The notes under the pieces: generated by a model
Database searches by the model: none
Told to the model about the DNA's origin: nothing
The model's input: the letters and a program-made list of their open reading frames with translations, nothing else
Position numbers and translations under genes: made by a program
Shown: positions 24,107 through 31,755 of the stretch, one piece after another
How the letters are laid out: every line of letters starts with the position of its first letter
How positions within the stretch are numbered: the stretch's first letter is position 1
Origin: CBDUXT01 sp965371245
GTDB lineage: Bacteria; Planctomycetota; Phycisphaerae; UBA1845
Direction of reading: 5' to 3'
Length of the DNA stretch: 31,755 nt
NCBI GenBank assembly: GCA_965371245.1
Contig: CBDUXT010000072.1
Location: forward strand, 1 to 31,755

Positions 24107-26260
24107 ATGGAATTGTCGTCGAGGGACCGGAATCTGATTGCGGGGGCGGTGTATCTACGGCCTTGGGCGATGGGCTCGCTCGCCGTGGCGGTTTTTTCGC
24201 TCTTCCATCCGGGATCGGCTCAGGCTCAGTGCACGTCGAACGCGGACTGCAACGATAGCTTGGTATGTACGGATGACATCTGCGTCCTCGGCGTGTTTCC
24301 TGTCTGCTTGAACATATCGAACTGCGACGACGGAGCTTTTTGCAACGGGCTCGAGGTTTGTGGCGGAGCGCCACCGGGTACCTGTCTTCCCGGCACCTCG
24401 CCTTGTATCAGCGGTCTGATCTGTGACGAAGCGGCCGATCGTTGCGTCGAATGCCTGACGGCCTTTAGCTGCAACGATTCCAACCCTTGCACGGACGATG
24501 TCTGCAATTCCGACGGCACTTGTAGCAACCCCCAGAGAGTCGGCTTCTGCGACGATGGTGATCCGTGTACGACCACCGACACCTGTGTCGGCGAGGTTTG
24601 CGTTGGCACCGTGGTGGACTGTAACGCCGCCGCTCCCAACAGCTGTTTGTTTGGGACATGCGACCCCGGCACGGGGGCTTGTCAGTTCACGGCAAAACCC
24701 GACGGCGTCCTGTGCAACGACGACGACCCTTGTACGGCGCTGGATGTTTGTGCGGGTGGTTTTTGTATCGGCGGGCCGGGGACCGGCTGCGTCGGGATGG
24801 AGTTCCGAGTCGCCGGCGGCGCGACTACGATCCAAACGGGCGATGCCGTCGAGGTTCAGGTTTGGCTGACGAACAACGGTTGTCCGACTCCGCCCGCCGG
24901 CGTTTGCTCCGGCAATCTCGGGCAGGCCGTCGATGGGTTTGAGCTGGCGTTTTCTTGGGACACGGCCTTTTTTGCACTCGTCGATCCTATCTTTGACTGC
25001 ACCGTGGGTCTTGAGCCCGACGCCGACCTGGACGGTTTGGCCGACAACGACAACAACGGCAACCTGATTCCTGATGAGTGCGATAATCCGCAGGATCCGT
25101 GTATTTCGCTCGACGAATGTGTAACAGATTGCGGCTTGGCCGTTGCGACGCACAACTGGCTCGGCGGGGGCTCCAGTTTCCCCCAGGACTGTTCCAAGGT
25201 CTGCTCCGGTGGAGCCGATGACGGCGCCGCCTGCACGCTCAATTTGCAGTGCTCCAGCGACAATTGTGCGTTCACTTTGGACGGAATCAATGCCCCGTGC
25301 CCAGGGTTCCCGGACAACGACGGCGACGGACTGCTCCTGGCTTTCAAGGAGATCCGTTGTGGCCTCAGCTCGGCTGAGCCCGCCTGCGTCGGTCCCGGCG
25401 GACTGTTGGCTACCATATTGAAGTTTAAGGCGGTCGCCGCTTCCGCGGGTGTCGCCCCCCCGGCCGAGATCGTTCTGGAAGCGTGCCTTCGAGACAGGAC
25501 GCGATCGAAGGTCGCCAGCGGCATCACGCCGGGAGAGGATTTGCTCGGGCAAATCGGGCCGGCTGTCCAGTTTGTGATTGAATGCGGTTTGGATGCGGAC
25601 TGTCCTGCCGGGCAGATCTGTGTCGCCCGTAGCTGCGGCGCATTTCCAGCGCCGCTGGTCGAGGTGGTCGGTCCGCGCTACTTGCGTGTGGTCCCGCCCG
25701 TGTCTTCAGCCGGGGTGGCTTTTGAGGTCACCGGTGTCGATGCGGAGGTTGCATGCGTTCTGGGATATGTAGGGGCCAGCGGTCGTTTGGGTTCAACCCC
25801 GGTGTTTCAGCTGCCCGGTTTGGGTGGATGGGGTGATTCTGTCGTGGTCCATGGTGCCGAGATGGTGTCGGGCCTGACGTACGCCGTCCGGGCGGATTTC
25901 GACGGGGCGAATCCCGGCGTGAGTATGTCGCAACCTGCTACGGCGACGCTCTGGCAGCGCGCGGACACGGACAACAACGGCGTTCCCGACATCCTGGACG
26001 TCACCAGGATTATTGATGGTTTCCGCGCGGTCTTTAACTCCAGCACAGCGTGTACGAGTGATCTGGACTGCGCAAACGTTCGGCCGGTTTTTCAGTGCGA
26101 CACCACCGTAAACCGTTGCGTTCGGCTGACTCTGGAAAACGTGGACCTCATCAGCCCGGTGGGCTGCGTTCCGGACGGCAGTATTGACATCGTGGACGTG
26201 ACAACCGCCATTGATGCGTTCCGTCGTTTGGCGGACCCATGTGTGACGGTCTGTCCGTAG
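24107..26260 (+). CDS. Secreted Cys-rich protein with cohesin-like and dockerin-like regions
   Basis: This is a 717-residue exported protein. A signal peptide ends near AQA (38-40). Residues about 42-225 are a Cys-rich stretch with motifs such as CDDGAFCNGLEVC, like the repeats of the gene at 30159. A beta-rich region (about 232-480) resembles a cohesin-type domain (VEVQVWLTNNG, DGFELAFSWD) with a Cys-rich, Asp/Asn-rich insertion. The C-terminus has a dockerin-like pair: a canonical calcium loop DTDNNGVPDILD (620-631) with following helix, and a variant second unit (679-708: VDLISPVG, then VPDGSIDIVDV and AIDAFRR). This second form is typical of planctomycete dockerins. The downstream gene starts 113 bp later and is probably linked. 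Role may be in an extracellular protein assembly. No enzyme domain is visible. Confidence 0.8.
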   Translation: MELSSRDRNLIAGAVYLRPWAMGSLAVAVFSLFHPGSAQAQCTSNADCNDSLVCTDDICVLGVFPVCLNISNCDDGAFCNGLEVCGGAPPGTCLPGTSPCISGLICDEAADRCVECLTAFSCNDSNPCTDDVCNSDGTCSNPQRVGFCDDGDPCTTTDTCVGEVCVGTVVDCNAAAPNSCLFGTCDPGTGACQFTAKPDGVLCNDDDPCTALDVCAGGFCIGGPGTGCVGMEFRVAGGATTIQTGDAVEVQVWLTNNGCPTPPAGVCSGNLGQAVDGFELAFSWDTAFFALVDPIFDCTVGLEPDADLDGLADNDNNGNLIPDECDNPQDPCISLDECVTDCGLAVATHNWLGGGSSFPQDCSKVCSGGADDGAACTLNLQCSSDNCAFTLDGINAPCPGFPDNDGDGLLLAFKEIRCGLSSAEPACVGPGGLLATILKFKAVAASAGVAPPAEIVLEACLRDRTRSKVASGITPGEDLLGQIGPAVQFVIECGLDADCPAGQICVARSCGAFPAPLVEVVGPRYLRVVPPVSSAGVAFEVTGVDAEVACVLGYVGASGRLGSTPVFQLPGLGGWGDSVVVHGAEMVSGLTYAVRADFDGANPGVSMSQPATATLWQRADTDNNGVPDILDVTRIIDGFRAVFNSSTACTSDLDCANVRPVFQCDTTVNRCVRLTLENVDLISPVGCVPDGSIDIVDVTTAIDAFRRLADPCVTVCP

Positions 26261-26270
26261 CCGTTGGTTG

Positions 26271-26294
26271 CCTCACCCTTGGGGAAGGATGAGG
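26271..26294 (+). terminator. Hairpin between the first two secreted-protein genes
   Basis: CCTCACCCTT (26271-26280) pairs with AAGGATGAGG (26285-26294) around GGGG with one mismatch. A second small perfect hairpin (GGAGG 26339-26343, CCTCC 26349-26353) lies just upstream of the next ribosome site. They may partly terminate or process the transcript; no T-run is present. Confidence 0.4.
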
Positions 26295-26373
26295 GGCCAT
26301 TTGGGGAGCGGCAGTTGAGAGTATGGTTCGGTAGCCATGGAGGCACGTCCTCCGGCACCAAAAGGGGAATGGG

Positions 26374-29300
26374 ATGAGACCGCCAGTTACCAGGGGGGCA
26401 ATGTTCCTGGGATTTATGTGCGCCGTGTCGTCGGCGGCCGATCTGACGTTGGTGGCCGTCGATCCCACGACGATCGGACCCCAGGGTACGGTGCAAATTG
26501 AAGCCTTTGTCGCCAACATTTCTCCGGACCTTCTCCGTAGCTATCAGGTAACGATCGAGATACTCCCTCAGCCCGGTGCCACCGGGGGGCTCGGGCTCGT
26601 CGATCCGGTGACGCCGGATCCGAACAACACCAGTATTTTTGTCGATACGTCACGGCCTGACTGGGTTCTGGCAGGTGGCGGCTCCTCATTCGCGTTCGCC
26701 GACGTCACCGGCTTGGCGGTGGCCGCGACGCTCATTTCCGGAAACGTATCGCCCGCAGGTCCGAGCTACCTGGGGACGTTTATTCTTCGGGCATCCGGCA
26801 ACGCACTCGGTGACTTCCTGATCGACTTCAAGCTGGTAGATCCGAATAATCCACTGGCCAGACCGACCAATCTCCTCAGTGAGGACGGAACCACGTTGGC
26901 GTTCACCACGACGCCCTTGACCATCAACGTGGTGGATCAGGTGGTCAACGACAGTTGTGTCGGCGCGTTGTCGATCTCGGACGGCCTCACTCCTTTCACG
27001 ACTCGCAACGCCACCACCGATGGTCCGCCCCTGGATCCTTCATGTGACGGCGGCAACGGGCTTTCGTTCGAGCAGGATATCTGGTTCGAGTACACGGCCT
27101 CCTGCAACGGCGTGGCCACCATGAGCACGTGCAACGCCGCGGACTTCGACACGCGGCTGGCTATCTACGGCGGTACGTTGGCGACCTGTTCGTGTCCCAT
27201 CGACAACTCGACCCTGCTGGCGTGTAACGACGACGGCGTGGCGTGTGCCAACGGCACCTCGGAAGTGGCCTTTCCGGTAAACGCGGGAAGATGCTATACC
27301 GTTCGTCTGGGCGGTCTCGGTCTGGCTGAAGGGTTGGGGACTCTCAGAGTGAGCTGTGCGCCGGACTTGTGTGCGGACGCGAGCCCTCTGACCGTGCCGG
27401 CGACCGTGACCAGTTCGACCGCCAACACGCCCATCAATGACGGCATCGGTCCGAATTGCGGCTTGGGTCCTGTCGATTCGTCCGGCGTATGGTATTTGGT
27501 TCCAGGGAACGGCGGACCGATCACGGCTTCCATCGGATCCGATGCAGGGTTCGATTCTCGTCTGACGATCTATTCCGGAAGTTGCGCCGCGTTGACTTGC
27601 GTGGGCGAGGCCGATGTGCCGGGTAGCGGTGGTGAGAGCGTGAGTTGGTGCTCGACCGTCGGGACCGATTACCTGGTCCTGGTGCATGGGGTGGGCGGGG
27701 CAAGTGGAACGTTCACGTTGAACGTGTCCGGCTCGAACTGCGACGATTTCAATGCGTGTACCGCAGATTCATGTAGTGCCGGCGCATGTGTCAACGACGT
27801 CAACTTTGACGACACCACGTTCTGCTGCGTCCCGGTTTCAGGGGCTCTTTCGGCCATCAGTGACGGCAATCCCTGCACGGTGGACACGTGCAACGTCACC
27901 ACCGGAGCCGTCAGCCACGCAGCCGGCCCCGACGGACCCAACGAGGCGTGCGAAGACGGCTTCGCCTGTACGCTGGATTCCTGTACGAGTGGCGCATGCA
28001 CCAGCGCCGACATCAACGCCATTGCGTGTTTGATCGATTCCGAGTGTCCCGGTGGCAACCCCTGCGTCAGCGGATTCTGCGAGTGCATCGGCGTGACGCT
28101 GGAACTGGTTGCGGAGCCCGGCGCGCTCTCTCCGGACGCGTGCTACGACACAACCGTGCCGTTAACGGTGAATGTCGAGTTGGGGCCGCGGAATGTTCAG
28201 TTCATCAGCGGTGATGATATCGTCGGCGTTCAGTTCTTCCTTGAGTACGATGCCACGACGCTCGACTTCCTCAACATTCGGCCCGGGCAGACGTCCGATC
28301 CAACATCGCCCTTTTCCTTTGAGCTGGGAAGGGAGATCGATGAAACGGCCGGAACCATCGACTATATCGTTTCGGTCGCGATCGGCGGTGTGCCCACGCG
28401 ATCTCCCGCCAGGACGGCCGTTGTTACCTTCCAACCTCTCGCCGAATGTACCAGCTTCGTCCGGTTCCGGGCGGCCGGTCCCAACGGCGAGCCGAACCTT
28501 GTGGCCGGCGCCGGCGGCATAGAGCTCTTTCCGATCGGGTTCGACCTCCCGCCGCTGCTGATCGACGCCAACGCGCCGGTCTTGGCGACGTGTCCGGGCA
28601 ACATCACGGCGAACTCCGACCCTGGGCAACTGTCGGCCGTGGTGACGTTCGTGGAGCCCACCTCAACCGACAGTTGTGATCCCGGGTTCTTGGCGGCTTC
28701 GTGCGACCCGCCGAGCGGCTCGGCCTTCCCGGTCGGAACGACGCTCGTCACCTGTAGCTCCTCGGATTCCTGCGGCCTTCAGGACACCTGCACGTTCAAC
28801 GTGTCCGTGGTGCCGTCCACACTGACGGTTGATGTCCAGCTCTCTGCGACTGTCTCACCCACTAGCTTCGAGCGGTGTGTCACGTTCGAGCTGCTCGATT
28901 GCAACGGCCCCGCGGGCGCCGAACGGGCCATCGTCTCCCAAACGCTGACGTTCGTCGGCGGTATCGCGAGCGTCGTGAACATGCCGATTCCAGGCGGCGA
29001 CTGGGAATGTCTGGCTGTGCGCGACGAACTCCACACGCTGCGCAGCACCGCGCCCGACCTGACGACACTCGACGGTTCACACTTTACGGCCTCATTGCTC
29101 GGGCCTCGCGCGTCGGGTGGTCATTGGCTCGTCGGGGGTGATCTAAACGATGACGGGCGAATCGACATCCTCGATTTCGCCGTGTTCTTCCCTCAGTACC
29201 TGACTCTGTCAGCCCGGAACACGCCATGCACTTTCGCCGGCTTGCATGCCAACATCAATGGCGACAATGTGGTCGATCTTCTCGACCTGGTGTTCGTGTC

Positions 29301-29574
29301 CGGCAACAGCCTGCAGGTCAACGAAACGGTCTGCTGTCCGGCCGGCGGGGGGGGGGCCGCGGTAGGCGAACCGATCAGGTCCATCACGATTCAAGAGCTT
29401 CGCGCAAGGGGGCTTGGGCATTTGACGGTGGCCGACGTGAACCGAGACGGGGTCGTGGATGTCGAGGACATCAAGGCGACGCTTCGAGGTGAGATTCCGG
29501 GTGGATCGTCGCCGCGCGACGTGTCCACCGACAAGACGACGCGGTCGCGGCCAGCGCGGGGGTTGCGGGACTAG
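26374..29574 (+). CDS. Large secreted multidomain protein with HYR domain and triple dockerin-like repeats
   Basis: This 1066-residue protein has a signal peptide (cleavage near SSAA, about 21). Regions in order: a beta-rich, cohesin-like domain (about 22-190), two similar pre-peptidase-like beta domains (about 191-335 and 333-455; each has DSR/DTRL(A/T)IY), a Cys-rich linker (about 456-570), a cohesin-like domain (571-728; VGVQFFLEYDATTLDFL), a HYR domain (about 731-812) and a tail with three EF-hand loops: DLNDDGRIDILD (923-934), NINGDNVVDLLD (960-971) and DVNRDGVVDVED (1021-1032). The first and third loops are canonical; the second has Asn where Gly is usual. Start at 26374 follows AAGGGGAA at good spacing. 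A G10 tract lies in the coding sequence before the third loop. Its architecture suggests a scaffold or adhesion protein, not an enzyme. Confidence 0.8.
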   Translation: MRPPVTRGAMFLGFMCAVSSAADLTLVAVDPTTIGPQGTVQIEAFVANISPDLLRSYQVTIEILPQPGATGGLGLVDPVTPDPNNTSIFVDTSRPDWVLAGGGSSFAFADVTGLAVAATLISGNVSPAGPSYLGTFILRASGNALGDFLIDFKLVDPNNPLARPTNLLSEDGTTLAFTTTPLTINVVDQVVNDSCVGALSISDGLTPFTTRNATTDGPPLDPSCDGGNGLSFEQDIWFEYTASCNGVATMSTCNAADFDTRLAIYGGTLATCSCPIDNSTLLACNDDGVACANGTSEVAFPVNAGRCYTVRLGGLGLAEGLGTLRVSCAPDLCADASPLTVPATVTSSTANTPINDGIGPNCGLGPVDSSGVWYLVPGNGGPITASIGSDAGFDSRLTIYSGSCAALTCVGEADVPGSGGESVSWCSTVGTDYLVLVHGVGGASGTFTLNVSGSNCDDFNACTADSCSAGACVNDVNFDDTTFCCVPVSGALSAISDGNPCTVDTCNVTTGAVSHAAGPDGPNEACEDGFACTLDSCTSGACTSADINAIACLIDSECPGGNPCVSGFCECIGVTLELVAEPGALSPDACYDTTVPLTVNVELGPRNVQFISGDDIVGVQFFLEYDATTLDFLNIRPGQTSDPTSPFSFELGREIDETAGTIDYIVSVAIGGVPTRSPARTAVVTFQPLAECTSFVRFRAAGPNGEPNLVAGAGGIELFPIGFDLPPLLIDANAPVLATCPGNITANSDPGQLSAVVTFVEPTSTDSCDPGFLAASCDPPSGSAFPVGTTLVTCSSSDSCGLQDTCTFNVSVVPSTLTVDVQLSATVSPTSFERCVTFELLDCNGPAGAERAIVSQTLTFVGGIASVVNMPIPGGDWECLAVRDELHTLRSTAPDLTTLDGSHFTASLLGPRASGGHWLVGGDLNDDGRIDILDFAVFFPQYLTLSARNTPCTFAGLHANINGDNVVDLLDLVFVSGNSLQVNETVCCPAGGGGAAVGEPIRSITIQELRARGLGHLTVADVNRDGVVDVEDIKATLRGEIPGGSSPRDVSTDKTTRSRPARGLRD
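29347..29356 (+). repeat. G10 homopolymer within a coding sequence
   Basis: Ten consecutive G occur in codons for Ala-Gly-Gly-Gly-Gly between the second and third dockerin loops. Such tracts slip during replication and could change frame, but they are also common sites of sequencing error. The EF-hand loop downstream supports the present length as in-frame. Confidence 0.8.
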
Positions 29575-29599
29575 GAAGCAAGTTCCCGGTGTGCCTGGG

Positions 29600-29635
29600 C
29601 CGGGTCTTTAGCCCGGTTCGGACGGCTTTCGCCGT
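29600..29635 (+). terminator. Tandem hairpins after the second secreted-protein gene
   Basis: CCGGG (29600-29604) pairs with CCCGG (29612-29616), and ACGGC (29622-29626) with GCCGT (29631-29635) around TTTC. They lie about 25-60 nt past the stop. No strong T-run follows, so termination is likely but not certain. Confidence 0.45.
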
Positions 29636-29726
29636 GGGGATGAGTGGCGTGGCGGCGGAGGGCGTCCTGGAGCCATGCGTTTGTCTGAAATCGATGAATA
29701 TAAGTAAAAACGGACGTTCGGGGTGA

Positions 29727-29755
29727 TTGAAATCTGTGAGTTTCGCTGGTATATT
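29727..29755 (+). promoter_or_regulatory. Strong sigma70-type promoter for the Cys-repeat gene
   Basis: TTGAAA (29727-29732), a 17-bp spacer and TATATT (29750-29755) are near-consensus. Transcription should start around 29762. This is the best promoter in the window and reads into a leader of almost 400 nt before the ATG at 30159. Confidence 0.65.
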
Positions 29756-30158
29756 CGTGGTCAATCGTGTTGGGTCCGCACGTCGTGCGAACCTCGATTG
29801 ACTTGGACGCCGGCTGTGGGGTGTGGTGTCTGAGGTAGTACCTGAGGGTCAGTTCGGAAGCCGCGCGGGGAAACGGATCGCTTCGCTACATATCGGTTGC
29901 GTTGGACGGATTGCGGCTCACGCGCTGACGATCGGTTTTTCGCACCGGTTGCGGGTGCAGCGGTCGGGGTGCTGAAAAAGTGCTCGGCGGTGAGGTTGCC
30001 GTCGCTGATTTTCGGACGGTGCCGTCTTTGGCTGTCTGGAGAACTACTGGAAAGAACGTCACGCGGACTCATCGGTTGGGTCTGCCTAGAATGGATACAT
30101 TCACCAGCGGCAGGAGAGCGTTGTGCGTTGCCGCGGACATTTGCCTGGGGAAGAAACT
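29756..30158 (+). promoter_or_regulatory. Long structured leader of the Cys-repeat gene
   Basis: The leader begins with a long hairpin: GTCAATCG (29760-29767) pairs with CGATTGAC (29795-29802) and an inner stem GGTCCGCACG/CGTGCGAACC (29773-29782, 29784-29793) has one mismatch. A second long-range pair, TTTTTCGCACC (29936-29946) with GGTGCTGAAAAA (29968-29979), has one bulge. The ribosome site GGGGAAG is close to 30147-30153. No match to a known riboswitch class was recognised. No gene is supported in these bases. Confidence 0.45.
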
Positions 30159-31755
30159 ATGAACGGACTAAGAGGTTGTTTCATCGCGGCGGTCTTTGCA
30201 CTAGCGGCGTCCTTCGCATCGCCCGTACAGGCGGTCAACGACCTGAGCATCAACATTGCGCCAGGGTCGGAAACCGTCGCACCGGGTGACACCATCACGC
30301 TGACACTGGACCTGGCCAACCTCTCCAACGCCATCAACGGCGTTCAGGTGCTCCTCAACTATGACCCCACGCTGATGTCGCTCGTCGATATCGTGCCGAC
30401 GGATCTGGGTCTGGCGGCGCCGGCACAGGGTTGGCTTGAGATCAGCCAGTCGGACGTGGCCGGCGACATCACCTGGGCGGCGGTCATCAACGGCGGTTCC
30501 ATCCTCATCAACCACCCGGTTGCGACCTTGACGTTCACGGCCCTGGCGCCGGGAACGCCGTCGGTCATCTTCCAGGACGACGCCAGCCCGTTCTTTACCA
30601 AGCTGACCCGCGCGAGCGACAACGCCACGATCCTTCCGATCAGTATCAAATCCGGTCTGATCATCATCACCTGTGATGACGGCCTGTTCTGCAACGGCTT
30701 GGAGTTCTTCTCCGCCGGTGCGTGCCAGCTCGGCCCCGATCCCTGCGACGACGCGGTCGGCTGCACGACAGATTCGTGCGACGAGATCGCCGACATCTGT
30801 GCCCACGCGCCCGTCGATGCGGTCTGCGACAACGGCTTGTTCTGCGATGGAGCCGAAACCTGCAATGTGCTCCTCGATTGTCAGGCGGGGACGTTCCCGT
30901 GTGACGACGGCGTGGCCTGCACGGTCGATGCGTGTGACGAACTGGCTGACACCTGCTCGGCCACCGCGGACGACACGCTGTGCGACAACGGGCAGTTTTG
31001 CGACGGGACCGAGACGTGCGACCTGTTGGCCGGTTGTTTGCCCGGCAGCTTCCCCTGTGATGACGCCGTGGCTTGCACCGACGAAACGTGTGACGAGGTT
31101 CTGGACACCTGCACGAGCACGCCCAACGACGCCAACTGTGACAACGGGTTGTTCTGCGACGGTGCCGAGACGTGCGATGCCGTGGCCGATTGCCAACCCG
31201 GCACCGATCCGTGCGACGATACGGTCGGCTGTACGGTCGATACGTGCGCCGAGGCGACGGACACCTGCACGAACACGCCGGCGGACGTTCTGTGTAACGA
31301 CGGGCAGTTCTGCAACGGAACCGAGTTCTGCGACCCTGCCCTCGATTGCCAGGCCGGCACCGACCCGTGTAACGACGCCGTGACGTGTACCGACGACTCC
31401 TGCGACGACATTACCGACGCGTGTACGAACGTGGCCAACGATGCGACCTGCGACGATGCGCTCTTTTGCAACGGGGTTGAGGTGTGCAACGCGCTGCTGG
31501 ACTGTCAGGCCGGTACCGACCCTTGCGACGACACGGTGGGCTGCACGGATGACGTCTGCGACGAGCTGTTGGACACGTGTGCCAGCACGCCGAACAACGC
31601 CAACTGCGACAACGGTTTGTTCTGCGACGGTAGCGAGACGTGCGACGCCGTCTTCGATTGTCAGCTAGGGACCAACCCCTGCGACGATGCTGTTGGTTGT
31701 ACGGTGGATACCTGTGACGACGTGGCCGACACCTGTGCCAACACACCGGCCGACG
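30159..31755 (+). CDS. Secreted protein with N-terminal cohesin-like domain and octa-cysteine tandem repeats (3' end beyond window)
   Basis: The reading frame is open for 532 codons from ATG 30159 and runs off the window. The N-terminus MNGLRGCFIAAVFALAASFA looks like a signal peptide cut after about residue 25 (VQA). Residues 26-170 are a beta-rich domain with cohesin character (NGVQVLLNYDPTLMSLVDI, ATLTFTAL). From 172 the protein consists of a repeating module with eight cysteines each (see the separate entry). Ribosome site GGGGAAG precedes the start, and a strong promoter lies at 29727-29755. It is the third gene in a row for a secreted protein with related modules. It may bind a dockerin by its N-terminal domain, but pairing is untested. 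The C-terminus is unknown. Confidence 0.85.
   Translation, partial: MNGLRGCFIAAVFALAASFASPVQAVNDLSINIAPGSETVAPGDTITLTLDLANLSNAINGVQVLLNYDPTLMSLVDIVPTDLGLAAPAQGWLEISQSDVAGDITWAAVINGGSILINHPVATLTFTALAPGTPSVIFQDDASPFFTKLTRASDNATILPISIKSGLIIITCDDGLFCNGLEFFSAGACQLGPDPCDDAVGCTTDSCDEIADICAHAPVDAVCDNGLFCDGAETCNVLLDCQAGTFPCDDGVACTVDACDELADTCSATADDTLCDNGQFCDGTETCDLLAGCLPGSFPCDDAVACTDETCDEVLDTCTSTPNDANCDNGLFCDGAETCDAVADCQPGTDPCDDTVGCTVDTCAEATDTCTNTPADVLCNDGQFCNGTEFCDPALDCQAGTDPCNDAVTCTDDSCDDITDACTNVANDATCDDALFCNGVEVCNALLDCQAGTDPCDDTVGCTDDVCDELLDTCASTPNNANCDNGLFCDGSETCDAVFDCQLGTNPCDDAVGCTVDTCDDVADTCANTPAD
30672..31755 (+). repeat. Seven tandem octa-cysteine modules, 156-bp period
   Basis: Module 1 (30672-30824, 51 codons) is divergent; modules 2-6 begin at 30825, 30981, 31137, 31293 and 31449, and the seventh, from 31605, is cut by the window end after 151 bases. 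Modules 2-6 are exactly 52 codons. Within a module the cysteines fall at positions 1, 7, 13, 19, 26, 32, 37 and 44, with the motif CDNGxFCDGxExC at the front and CDD(A/T)V(G/A)CT in the middle. Even spacing implies a disulfide-bonded rod. Synonymous differences between copies show they have been diverging for some time while the length has stayed fixed. Confidence 0.9.

Noticed and set aside
24155..25552. Long minus-strand open frame opposite the first secreted protein
   Set aside because: The plus-strand product has signal peptide, Cys motifs and dockerin; the antisense product shows no domain and lacks a ribosome site.
30201..31196. Minus-strand open frame opposite the Cys-repeat gene
   Set aside because: It follows the repeat period only because the plus-strand modules do; no family features.
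30672..31755. Tandem repeats as a CRISPR array
   Set aside because: The unit is 156 bp, coding, without short identical repeats and unique spacers.
1..31755. tRNA or rRNA genes
   Set aside because: No cloverleaf with a T-loop and no rRNA-like stretch was found; a GGTTCGATTC match near 27548 lies inside a coding sequence.

Overview
The window looks like a chromosomal segment of a high-GC planctomycete, probably of the Phycisphaerae type. The grounds are circumstantial. There is a PEP-CTERM protein, several secreted Cys-rich proteins with cohesin-like modules and planctomycete-style dockerins, menaquinone synthesis by the futalosine route (mqnA, mqnC), and several families of short palindromic intergenic repeats. 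No rRNA, tRNA, CRISPR array, transposase or phage gene was seen.

Left part (212-11368, all minus strand): a long gene train that reads leftwards. It starts with three SPFH/band-7 genes in a row: a 704-aa seven-helix protein, an HflC-like protein and an HflK-like protein. Next come an ABC-2 type ATPase, its permease (with a very large extracytoplasmic insertion), a membrane-anchored protein of unknown function, and after a gap a B12-binding radical SAM enzyme. Divergent from this block, at 11579-12556, is a second ABC-2 permease that is clearly related to the first but has no ATPase beside it.

Middle part (12557-23312): mostly ordinary metabolism. It holds a secreted esterase-like alpha/beta hydrolase, an orphan 161-aa gene between two copies of a hairpin repeat, a small membrane protein with an HExxGH motif, dapB and thrC (lysine/threonine pathway), a probable envelope protein, the overlapping mqnA-mqnC pair, an HD-like hydrolase and a PEP-CTERM protein. 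The intergenic gaps carry four copies of one dispersed palindromic repeat, and the margins carry other hairpin families.

Right part (24107-31755, plus strand): three consecutive genes for large secreted proteins. Each has a signal peptide, a region resembling a cohesin domain and Cys-rich stretches; the first two end in dockerin-like EF-hand repeats. The third gene runs off the window. It has a strong sigma70-type promoter, a leader of about 400 nt, and an octa-cysteine module of 52 residues repeated with an exact 156-bp period.

The two most unusual parts are the triple-SPFH/ABC block and the three-gene cohesin/dockerin/Cys-repeat cluster. Functions of both are inferred from domain architecture only.
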